A stretch of 5,166 nt of DNA from Actinomycetes bacterium (GTDB lineage: Bacteria; Actinomycetota; Acidimicrobiia; Acidimicrobiales; RAAP-2), in contig JANXTQ010000010.1 of NCBI GenBank assembly GCA_025352305.1, forward strand, positions 1-5,166, written 5' to 3'. A model generated the notes under the pieces. It ran no database searches. It was not told the origin of the DNA and saw only the letters and a list, made by a program, of their open reading frames with translations. How positions within the stretch are numbered: the first letter of the stretch is position 1; each line of letters begins with the position of its first letter. Below, piece after piece: positions 1-5,166 of the stretch. The position numbers and the translations under genes were made by a program.

Positions 1-179
1 TGGCCGCTCACGCGAACGTCACGGGACCGGTCATCAGCGTCCAAGCCATGATGGCGACAGCCGACGGCTCACAGATTGTGCGTCACCGTGAAGAGGGAAC
101 TGACCCCGAAGAGTTGGGCGTGTTGATTGCTCGCGTGCTGCGTGACGACCTTGGCGGCGGCGCGCTCGTCACGGCGTAG
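1..179 (+). CDS. hemC: Hydroxymethylbilane synthase (porphobilinogen deaminase), C-terminal fragment
   Basis: This is the last 58 codons of a gene that begins before the window; complete codons start at base 3 and the stop is TAG at 177-179. The translation reads AAHANVTGPVI, then SVQAMMATADGSQIVRHREEG, and ends in a Gly-rich tail. This matches domain 3 of HemC, where a C-x-x-P-x-x-A-H-A segment is followed by a 'V.s.dGs...r..r.G' strand pair. The dipyrromethane-cofactor cysteine should lie about five codons upstream of the window edge, so it cannot be checked here. HemC polymerises four porphobilinogens into hydroxymethylbilane in the cytoplasm. Its position directly before hemD, which uses that product, supports the call. 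The TAG stop supplies the first bases of the hemD Shine-Dalgarno. Family identity is fairly sure despite the short fragment. Confidence 0.88.
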   Translation, partial: AAHANVTGPVISVQAMMATADGSQIVRHREEGTDPEELGVLIARVLRDDLGGGALVTA

Positions 180-183
180 GGAG
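178..183 (+). promoter_or_regulatory. Ribosome binding site that decides the hemD start
   Basis: AGGGAG overlaps the last two bases of the hemC TAG stop. Two in-frame GTG codons follow, at 186 and 192. The spacing is 2 bases to the first and 8 bases to the second, so the second is the better start. Confidence 0.65.
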
Positions 184-191
184 CAGTGACC

Positions 192-926
192 GTGAACTCT
201 CGTTGCCGAGTCGTCCTGACTCGCGAAGCGTCCCGCAATCGTGAGCTCGCCACTGCATTGGCCAACGACGCACGAATTGTCGAAGTTCCACTCACGACAA
301 CCGAGTTTCGAACGACCGAGGAGATCACCCGCGAACTGAATTCACTTTCACACCAGGGTCAGTATCAGACGGTTGCCGTTACGAGCGCTCGAGCCGCGCG
401 TTTTGTTCCCGTGGCCCTGTTGTTCGCCTCGCCGGACGCACGCGTCGCGGTCGTAGGACGCGCCACGCGTGAGGCCGTGCTCGCCGTGGACGGCATCGAC
501 GCACAGCGCGTCGTCGACGTGCCCGCTTCGCCAGACTCCGCTTCGTTGGCTAAAACGATTGAGCGCGGCCCCGTCCTTTTCCTGCGGGCGCAGCGCGTAG
601 GAACGGATCTCGCGGACGTGCTCGCTGCGAAAAATATGGAACTCGACTCGATCGTCTGTTACCAAACGCTCGAGAGGCACCTCAATTTCAGTGATCGTCG
701 CCGCCTGCGCCGAGCCGAGATTGTCGTCATCTCGGCACCGTCCGCGTGGGCGGTGGCGCGCAGATACGTCAGAACCGAGACCCTGATAGTGGTCTCTGGT
801 GACACGACCGCTGACGCCGTGCTGGTCGATCACGCATTGGTCCGTGTTGCTGCGTCGCCCCATGTCAGTGACGTAGCCGAGCTCGTGCGCCAACTTTCCG
901 CTACACAACATCGCGCCGTAGGCTGA
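192..926 (+). CDS. hemD: Uroporphyrinogen-III synthase
   Basis: HemD inverts ring D and cyclises hydroxymethylbilane to uroporphyrinogen III, the branch point to heme, siroheme and corrinoids. The family is poorly conserved, and the call rests on ordered motifs (numbering from GTG 192): VVLTRE at 7-12 as the first strand; VAVTSARAA near 61-69; VAVVGRATREAV at 85-96; VLFLRAQRVGTDL at 128-140, matching the 'LRg.r....L' block; a CYQT turn at 156-159 matching the family's VY.T; ISAPSAW at 180-186; SGDTTADAV at 202-210, matching 'iG.tTa.a'; and SPHVSDVAELV at 222-232. At 244 residues it has the usual length of a stand-alone HemD without a fused methyltransferase. I chose GTG 192 over GTG 186 because of the ribosome binding site spacing. 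It lies between hemC and hemB, with 5 bases before hemB. Confidence 0.9.
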   Translation: MNSRCRVVLTREASRNRELATALANDARIVEVPLTTTEFRTTEEITRELNSLSHQGQYQTVAVTSARAARFVPVALLFASPDARVAVVGRATREAVLAVDGIDAQRVVDVPASPDSASLAKTIERGPVLFLRAQRVGTDLADVLAAKNMELDSIVCYQTLERHLNFSDRRRLRRAEIVVISAPSAWAVARRYVRTETLIVVSGDTTADAVLVDHALVRVAASPHVSDVAELVRQLSATQHRAVG

Positions 927-931
927 TACTC

Positions 932-1912
932 ATGTTTCCCGTCGAGCGACCGCGACGGCTGCGGCGAACGAGCGCTCTGCGCACGCTGGTCAGCGAAACC
1001 TCGTTAGCTCCGCACCAACTCATTGCGCCCTTGTTCGTCGCCGAAGCTCTCGTGGAACCTCGGGGTATTACGTCGTTGCCCGGTCAGTTCCAGCACACGG
1101 TTAGCTCGCTCGTCGCCGAAGCGCGACGCTGTCACGCCGCCGGAGTGGGTGGGGTCATCCTGTTTGGCGTGCCGCTCAGCAAGGACGACACCGGTTCGGG
1201 CGCCTTCGACGACAACGGCATTGTTCAAGTGGCCCTTCGCGCTCTGCGCGACGAATTCGACGACGACTTCGTGGTGATGGCCGATCTCTGTTTGGATGAG
1301 TACACCGATCATGGACACTGCGGTGTCTTAAAAAGTGACGGGTCTGTCGACAACGACGCCACACTCGAGCTGTACGCGCAGACTGCGATCGCTCAAGCAG
1401 CGGCAGGAGCTCAGGTCGTAGCGCCGAGCGGAATGATGGACGGTCAGGTGGGCGCAATTCGCACTGCCCTCGATAGCGCCGGATTCCTCGACACCGTGAT
1501 CTTGGCGTACTCGGCCAAGTACGCCAGCGCTCTGTACGGACCGTTTCGTGACGCCGTGGAAGTCGAGATCATCGGCGGCGGTGACCGACGCGGCTATCAG
1601 CAGGACTCCCGAAATCGTCGAGAAGCATTGCGCGAAGCACGCCTCGATGTGCTCGAAGGTGCCGACATCATCATGGTCAAGCCGGCCATGACCTATTTGG
1701 ACATCGTGAGCGATCTGCGCCGCGAACTTGATGTGCCGATCTGCGCGTATCACGTAAGTGGCGAGTACGCCATGATCAAGTCCGCCGCAGCGCAGGGTTG
1801 GATCGACGGAGACGCGGTGGCCCTGGAGCAACTCATTGCGGTGAGGCGTGCTGGTGCGGACTTCGTACTGACGTACTTTGCGCGTGACGTGTCGGAACGA
1901 CTTTTGTCGTGA
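932..1912 (+). CDS. hemB: 5-Aminolevulinate dehydratase (porphobilinogen synthase)
   Basis: HemB condenses two 5-aminolevulinates into porphobilinogen in the cytoplasm. The 326 residues match the usual family length. The N-terminal arm FPVERPRRLRRT (2-13) is typical and fixes the ATG start. The two Schiff-base lysines are K196 in YSAKYASALYGPFR and K250 in ADIIMVKPAMTYLD. The metal-binding stretch at 118-131 reads DLCLDEYTDHGHCG: C120 and C130 are kept, but the middle position of the three-cysteine zinc site is D122. It is therefore neither the full Cys3 zinc form nor the all-Asp magnesium form. I recall similar motifs in other actinobacterial HemB proteins. The gene starts 5 bases after hemD with only a weak upstream AGG (920-922), and its TGA stop overlaps the hemL GTG as GTGA. 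The identity is secure. Confidence 0.98.
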   Translation: MFPVERPRRLRRTSALRTLVSETSLAPHQLIAPLFVAEALVEPRGITSLPGQFQHTVSSLVAEARRCHAAGVGGVILFGVPLSKDDTGSGAFDDNGIVQVALRALRDEFDDDFVVMADLCLDEYTDHGHCGVLKSDGSVDNDATLELYAQTAIAQAAAGAQVVAPSGMMDGQVGAIRTALDSAGFLDTVILAYSAKYASALYGPFRDAVEVEIIGGGDRRGYQQDSRNRREALREARLDVLEGADIIMVKPAMTYLDIVSDLRRELDVPICAYHVSGEYAMIKSAAAQGWIDGDAVALEQLIAVRRAGADFVLTYFARDVSERLLS

Positions 1913-3204
1913 GTGCCAGCAATCTCGAATGGTTTGAACGCGCCCAGTCGGTGATTCCCGGAGGCGTTGACTCACCCGTTCGTAGCTTTCGCTCCGTGGG
2001 CGGAACTCCGTACACGGTGGCGTCGGGCTCGGGTGCCTACGTCACTGACGTCGAAGGCACTACGTACATTGATTACGTTCAGTCCTACGGAGCGTCGATC
2101 CTCGGTCACGCTGAGCCTCGAGTTGTCCAGGCAATCGCCCACGCGGCGCAGCTCGGAACAACCTTTGGAGCGCCCACACCCGGCGAGGTACTGCTCGCCG
2201 AAGAAATGGTGCAGCGCGTCAGTGGACTCGAACAGGTCCGCCTCGTTTCGTCGGGTACCGAAGCCGTAATGAGTGCGGTGCGCCTCGCTCGTGGGGCGAC
2301 CGGTCGTTCCACGATTGTCAAATTTGATGGCTGTTATCACGGCCACAGCGACGCACTGCTGGTCGCGGCCGGCAGCGGAGTCGCCCAGATGGGTCTCGCC
2401 GGATCCGCTGGCGTCACCAGTGGTGCCGTGGCCAATACGCGAGTAGCGCCGTACAACGTTGTACCGACTCTGGATAGTTCGATCGCCGCGGTTCTTGTTG
2501 AACCGGTGGCGGCGAATATGAACTTGGTGGCGCCCGGCGAAGGTTTTTTGTCAGCGCTACGGGCGGAGTGTGACCGCGTCGGGGCGCTGTTGATCTTCGA
2601 CGAAGTCATCACCGGCTTTCGCCTCGCGCGTGGCGGAGCCGAGGAGTTCTTCGGTGTTACGCCGGATCTGTGGTGCTTTGGCAAAGTCATTGGGGGAGGA
2701 CTCCCCGTCGGGGCCTTCGGCGGATCACGCGAACTGCTGAGTCACTTGGCCCCGAACGGACCCGTGTATCAAGCCGGAACACTCTCGGGCAATCCGCTGG
2801 CCACCGCGGCGGGCCTGAGCGTTCTCGCGGCGCTCGATACTGCCCAGTACAACGAGCTGTCCGCGACCGTCAGTAACTTTGCGACTCAACTCGCCGACGC
2901 GATTTCCTCCAGCGGACTCGTCGCGCTGACCCCGCACGTGGGTCCCCTCATGGGTCTCTATCTCTCCTTAGAACCCGTAGCCGCGCCGAAGAACTTCCTA
3001 GAAGCCACGTCGCTCTGTGAGAACTCGCTCTATCGCCCGTTCTTTCACGCCATGTTGCGCCGGGGAGTTGCACTCGCGCCGGGTGCTTACGAAATTCTTT
3101 TTGTCTCGCTGGCGCATTCGACGAACGACTTAGAGCGAACACTCGACGTCGCGGCCGAAGCGGCCCTCGAGGTCGTGAGCAGTTCCGTCGGAGCGCCGAC
3201 GTGA
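1909..3204 (+). CDS. hemL: Glutamate-1-semialdehyde 2,1-aminomutase
   Basis: HemL is a PLP enzyme that converts glutamate-1-semialdehyde to 5-aminolevulinate, the second step of the C5 pathway after HemA. The 431 residues match the usual length. The N-terminus (FERAQSVIPGGVDSPVRSF, 9-27) is diagnostic of HemL rather than other class III aminotransferases. PLP-site motifs are SSGTEA (114-119), YHGH (143-146), DEVITGFR (231-238), the Schiff-base lysine K259 in FGKVIGGGLPVGAFGG, and YQAGTLSGNPLA (287-298). The flexible active-site loop around 155-178 is present. The C-terminal glutamate of the usual F/YEAGF motif is kept as E395, but the two following residues are I-L rather than A-G. The GTG start overlaps the hemB stop by four bases and has no good Shine-Dalgarno, so translation is probably coupled to hemB. 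HemL use means the organism makes 5-aminolevulinate from glutamyl-tRNA, not by the glycine/succinyl-CoA route. Confidence 0.98.
   Translation: MSASNLEWFERAQSVIPGGVDSPVRSFRSVGGTPYTVASGSGAYVTDVEGTTYIDYVQSYGASILGHAEPRVVQAIAHAAQLGTTFGAPTPGEVLLAEEMVQRVSGLEQVRLVSSGTEAVMSAVRLARGATGRSTIVKFDGCYHGHSDALLVAAGSGVAQMGLAGSAGVTSGAVANTRVAPYNVVPTLDSSIAAVLVEPVAANMNLVAPGEGFLSALRAECDRVGALLIFDEVITGFRLARGGAEEFFGVTPDLWCFGKVIGGGLPVGAFGGSRELLSHLAPNGPVYQAGTLSGNPLATAAGLSVLAALDTAQYNELSATVSNFATQLADAISSSGLVALTPHVGPLMGLYLSLEPVAAPKNFLEATSLCENSLYRPFFHAMLRRGVALAPGAYEILFVSLAHSTNDLERTLDVAAEAALEVVSSSVGAPT
3190..3193 (+). promoter_or_regulatory. Ribosome binding site within the hemL 3' end
   Basis: GGAG lies 7 bases before the GTG at 3201 and inside the last hemL codons. 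It supports that GTG as a genuine start overlapping the hemL stop, and makes the downstream membrane protein gene part of the hem transcript. Confidence 0.55.
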
Positions 3205-4313
3205 GCCTCGTCACGCGATTCGAGGGCTTCACGTTGACACCCGCGTTCGTCGCGAACGGGCCGTCGGCGCCAGTAGCGGTAGCGATTGATGAGTCGCGGC
3301 TCACCTTGTGGATTGGCGAGCCGTCCACCGTCTGGCAGACACCGATATCAGAGTTGCACCAGCTCGAAGCCACAGTTGGACGTTGGCTCACTATTCGTTT
3401 CACCATTGCGGGGGTTCGTTACCGCTTACGAGCTCGTCGCCGTCGGGAGTACGCAGATCTAGAAGAACTCATTCGCAACAGCGGGGGGATAATCGTTCGC
3501 TCGAGGAGAGTTCGCGCGGTGTCGGTGATCTCGGTCGCTGTGGTGTTCCTCGCGGCGTCACTGGCCTCGGTCATTACGACAATCAGCTCTGCTCCGGGGC
3601 CGAGTTCTGCTGACGTGGCGAGCGCGAACATTCGCGGCACCGATCTGCCACCCGGCTTTAGCGCGCTCGCGCACAGTTACGTCAGCGTGTTAATTGGTCC
3701 GGCCGGTGCCGTCACGACCAGTTCGACGTTGCCAGCGAAGCCAACGGGACTGGACAAGAAAATCTTCAACGTCGTAGCGGCGAACTTTTACTCCTGCATG
3801 CACGTAAAGGCGCACAACGACCGATTCTTTGGTGGCTCGGGAGTTATCCCGCAGATTCAAGAGTCGGGCACGACGTATCGCAGCAGTTCATTCGGTGGCA
3901 TGGAGATTGGTTCGTACTCTCAGTACTACGCCACCACGCAGATGGTGCGCGACGATTTAAAGGAGTACTCCTCGGCGCGCTTCGGCCACTGTTTTGCTCA
4001 ACAGTCGGCCCAGATTTTGTTGGGTTACGTCAACTCCTCGGCCGACGCCGCGGCCGCGTCAGTGGTGAGTCAGAACTACACCCCGATCACCTTCGCCCAC
4101 GGCTGGCGCCGCGGGGGCACCGCCGTTGTGTCGCTGCCGGGCGTCAAAACCCCGTTCACGTTGGTCTCGATTTTGGTCGCTGAAGGTCACCGCGAAGTAG
4201 CGATTGAATCGCTCGTTAGCAATTTCAGTGATGCTTCGCGCAAGGTCGTTATTGCCGCGCTCAACGCGGTTCTGGCTCGCATTGACCCCACCACGACGTC
4301 GGGATCGGCCTGA
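3201..4313 (+). CDS. Uncharacterised single-pass membrane protein, last gene of the hem cluster
   Basis: I do not recognise a named family. The 370-residue product has three visible parts. Residues 1-103 look cytoplasmic and basic (RYRLRARRRRE, 74-83 region), with alternating short beta strands and a 'vW.tPi..l' step, then a helix (YADLEELIRN). This pattern is loosely like a bacterial PH/GRAM-type fold, which is inference only. Residues about 104-128 form one hydrophobic membrane segment. Residues 129-370 should be outside the membrane: a Ser/Ala/Pro-rich linker, a TDLPPGF motif at 147-153 of the kind seen at the start of many actinobacterial extracytoplasmic domains, and two cysteines (C199 in FYSCMHV, C264 in FGHCFAQ) that could form a disulfide. 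The basic N-terminus suggests N-in, C-out. The GTG start overlaps the hemL TGA and has a GGAG seven bases upstream, so it is probably co-translated with hemL. A function in tetrapyrrole metabolism is possible but not shown. Confidence 0.85.
   Translation: MSLVTRFEGFTLTPAFVANGPSAPVAVAIDESRLTLWIGEPSTVWQTPISELHQLEATVGRWLTIRFTIAGVRYRLRARRRREYADLEELIRNSGGIIVRSRRVRAVSVISVAVVFLAASLASVITTISSAPGPSSADVASANIRGTDLPPGFSALAHSYVSVLIGPAGAVTTSSTLPAKPTGLDKKIFNVVAANFYSCMHVKAHNDRFFGGSGVIPQIQESGTTYRSSSFGGMEIGSYSQYYATTQMVRDDLKEYSSARFGHCFAQQSAQILLGYVNSSADAAAASVVSQNYTPITFAHGWRRGGTAVVSLPGVKTPFTLVSILVAEGHREVAIESLVSNFSDASRKVVIAALNAVLARIDPTTTSGSA
3510..3584 (+). other. Predicted transmembrane segment of the membrane protein
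   Basis: Codons 104-128 of the gene starting at 3201 encode a run rich in Val, Ile, Leu and Ala without charged residues after R105. It is flanked by basic residues (RSRRVR) on the N-terminal side and by a Ser/Pro-rich linker on the other, which predicts an inside-to-outside orientation. It is the only clear membrane segment in the protein. Confidence 0.75.
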
Positions 4314-4337
4314 GGCTGACGGAAATACTCCTCGCGT

Positions 4338-4354
4338 CCTGAATTAAGATCAGG
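4338..4354. repeat. Short inverted repeat CCTGA-N7-TCAGG
   Basis: Perfect 5-base arms at 4338-4342 and 4350-4354 flank seven AT-rich bases in the only sizeable intergenic gap. No T-run follows the second arm, so it is not a convincing intrinsic terminator. It overlaps the candidate -10 box of the downstream gene and could be a small operator. A chance origin is quite possible for 5-base arms. Confidence 0.35.
4345..4350 (+). promoter_or_regulatory. Candidate -10 box for the SGNH-protein gene
   Basis: TAAGAT fits the TAnnnT pattern of sigma70-family -10 elements and lies in the most AT-rich part of the gap, 44 bases before the GTG at 4395. No good -35 is seen at the standard distance; the nearest resemblance, CTGACG at 4316-4321, is 23 bases away, which is too far. 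If real, the transcript would start near 4357 with a leader of roughly 38 bases. Confidence 0.35.
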
Positions 4355-4380
4355 TCGTTGTTGTGGTGGCAACTGAACAC

Positions 4381-4386
4381 AAGGGA
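4381..4386 (+). promoter_or_regulatory. Ribosome binding site of the SGNH-protein gene
   Basis: AAGGGA lies 8 bases upstream of the GTG at 4395. This ideal spacing decides the start of the gene that runs off the window, and places it in the frame that encodes a signal peptide followed by an SGNH block I motif. Confidence 0.7.
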
Positions 4387-4394
4387 CTTTCACT

Positions 4395-5166
4395 GTGAAT
4401 CACTCATTTTCGAACCCGCAGACGCTGAGTCGTCGCTCGGTTCGCGCGTTGGCGAGTGTGCTGACGGTCGGAACCCTGATCGCCGCGGAACTCACAGTTG
4501 CCGGAGCGCTGACCTCGAAGCCACCTACTTTGACGGCGCTGAAGAGTGCTGTCAGCGCGTCGGTCAAGATCACCAAGGCGCCCGATCTGACCAAGACCTT
4601 GCCGCTGTTGACTCAAATGACGGTGCTCGATGCGACGTTGGCGCCGATTCGATTCCCCTGTTACGCCGACAGTTCAATAACGAGCGTGCCCAGCAACGCG
4701 GGAACGTTCTGCGCCTACGGCGACCTAAAAGCCAAGCGCACCATTCTGCTGACCGGAGACTCCCAGGCGGGAATGTGGCTGCCCGCGCTCAACGCCATTG
4801 GTAAGTCGTTGCTGTGGAAGATCGTCTTTCTCGCTAAGCCGGGATGTGCGCCCTGGGGCAATCCCAATCCCAGTTCCTTCGACATCATTGGACCAGTAAC
4901 GGTCGGCGTGTGCAACGCCTTTATGGCCAACATCCAAGCGTGGGCCGTAAAGAACAAGCCCAAGGTCGTTCTGCTCGACGGCAAGGGCTACGCGCTCTCT
5001 CCCGCGACGGTGCCGGACCTCTCGACATTGAAGGCGGAGATTGCTACTACCGCAGCGACGTACAAAGTCGCGGGGTCCAAAGTCATCGTGCTGAGCCCCA
5101 TTCCTCGCTTCCTGCCGTCGCTCACCGTCAACTCTCCGGGTACCTGTCTTCAGTTCGTGACGCCAA
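4395..5166 (+). CDS. Exported stand-alone SGNH-fold protein, partial (3' end outside window)
   Basis: The open frame runs from GTG 4395 to the window end without a stop (257 codons, truncated by the edge). Residues 1-38 form a signal peptide: a basic n-region with SRRSVR (12-17), a hydrophobic core, and an AGA cleavage site at 36-38. After a linker of about 75 residues, ILLTGDSQAGMWLPAL (117-131 region) matches block I of the SGNH domain at the C-terminus of OafA-type acyltransferases, where GDSHA-x-x-W-L-P-A-L is common. Further matches are a K-P-G-C segment (148-151), a cysteine at 173 before a helix, KPKVVLLDG (188-196), and SKVIVLSPIPRF (228-239) before C251. Five cysteines (89, 106, 151, 173, 251) suit an exported disulfide-bonded fold. 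The catalytic D-x-x-H block should lie beyond the window. The usual N-terminal acyltransferase membrane domain is absent. It may be a cell-envelope or glycan O-acyl esterase/transferase; the substrate is unknown. Confidence 0.85.
   Translation, partial: MNHSFSNPQTLSRRSVRALASVLTVGTLIAAELTVAGALTSKPPTLTALKSAVSASVKITKAPDLTKTLPLLTQMTVLDATLAPIRFPCYADSSITSVPSNAGTFCAYGDLKAKRTILLTGDSQAGMWLPALNAIGKSLLWKIVFLAKPGCAPWGNPNPSSFDIIGPVTVGVCNAFMANIQAWAVKNKPKVVLLDGKGYALSPATVPDLSTLKAEIATTAATYKVAGSKVIVLSPIPRFLPSLTVNSPGTCLQFVTP

Noticed and set aside
348..911. Minus-strand open frame of 187 codons opposite hemD
   Set aside because: It mirrors hemD, has no ribosome binding site or family motif that I can see, and has the composition of a shadow frame.
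1328..1975. Long open frame of 215 codons on the minus strand
   Set aside because: It lies wholly opposite hemB and the start of hemL, both secure genes. Its product is rich in Arg, His and Ser with no recognisable motif, as expected of antisense frames in GC-rich DNA.
2948..3406. Minus-strand frame of 152 codons across the hemL/membrane protein junction
   Set aside because: It is antisense to two well-supported plus-strand frames and shows no recognisable domain.
4308..4316. GCCTGAGGC palindrome at the end of the membrane protein gene as a terminator
   Set aside because: Its arms are separated by one base, which cannot form a hairpin loop, and no T-run follows.
4338..4360. CCTGA/TCAGG inverted repeat as an intrinsic terminator of the hem transcript
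   Set aside because: The stem is only five pairs and the following bases GTCGTTG are not a U-tract.
4358..4804. Plus-strand frame of 148 codons starting TTG/ATG-like at 4358
   Set aside because: It overlaps the start of the SGNH gene in another frame. The frame from GTG 4395 has an ideal ribosome binding site, a signal peptide and SGNH motifs, while this one has none.
1..5166. A mobile element, CRISPR array, tRNA/rRNA or defence system in the window
   Set aside because: I see no transposase or recombinase motif, no regularly spaced direct repeats, no RNA gene signature and no break in base composition or gene orientation.

Overview
The window looks like a chromosomal stretch from a moderately high-GC actinobacterium. 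Several GTG starts, GTGA stop/start overlaps, actinobacterial-style HemB motifs and tolerated TTA codons fit this. A lineage such as Acidimicrobiia is my inference; no marker gene here fixes the taxon. All genes that I can support read left to right on the + strand.

Bases 1-3204 are a tight tetrapyrrole (heme/siroheme/corrinoid precursor) gene cluster: the 3' end of hemC (hydroxymethylbilane synthase), then hemD (uroporphyrinogen-III synthase), hemB (5-aminolevulinate dehydratase) and hemL (glutamate-1-semialdehyde aminomutase). HemL makes 5-aminolevulinate by the C5 route from glutamyl-tRNA. HemB condenses two of these into porphobilinogen, HemC links four into hydroxymethylbilane, and HemD closes the ring to uroporphyrinogen III. 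The C5 partner hemA (glutamyl-tRNA reductase) is not in the window and may lie upstream of hemC. Gaps are 12 bp or less, and hemB/hemL overlap by four bases, so one polycistronic mRNA is likely.

Bases 3201-4313 hold an unrecognised single-pass membrane protein whose GTG start overlaps the hemL stop, so it appears to be the last gene of the same transcript. It has a basic cytoplasmic N-terminal domain of about 100 residues, one membrane segment and an extracytoplasmic domain of about 240 residues with two cysteines.

Bases 4314-4394 are the only real intergenic gap. It has no convincing intrinsic terminator, a plausible -10 box inside a short inverted repeat, and a good ribosome binding site. 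Bases 4395-5166 start a further gene that runs off the window: an exported stand-alone SGNH-fold protein with a GDSQ block I motif, related to the C-terminal SGNH domain of OafA-type acyltransferases.

The core of the window is ordinary heme biosynthesis. The less explained parts are the membrane protein coupled to hemL and the exported SGNH protein. I see no evidence of a mobile element, CRISPR array, RNA gene or new defence system.
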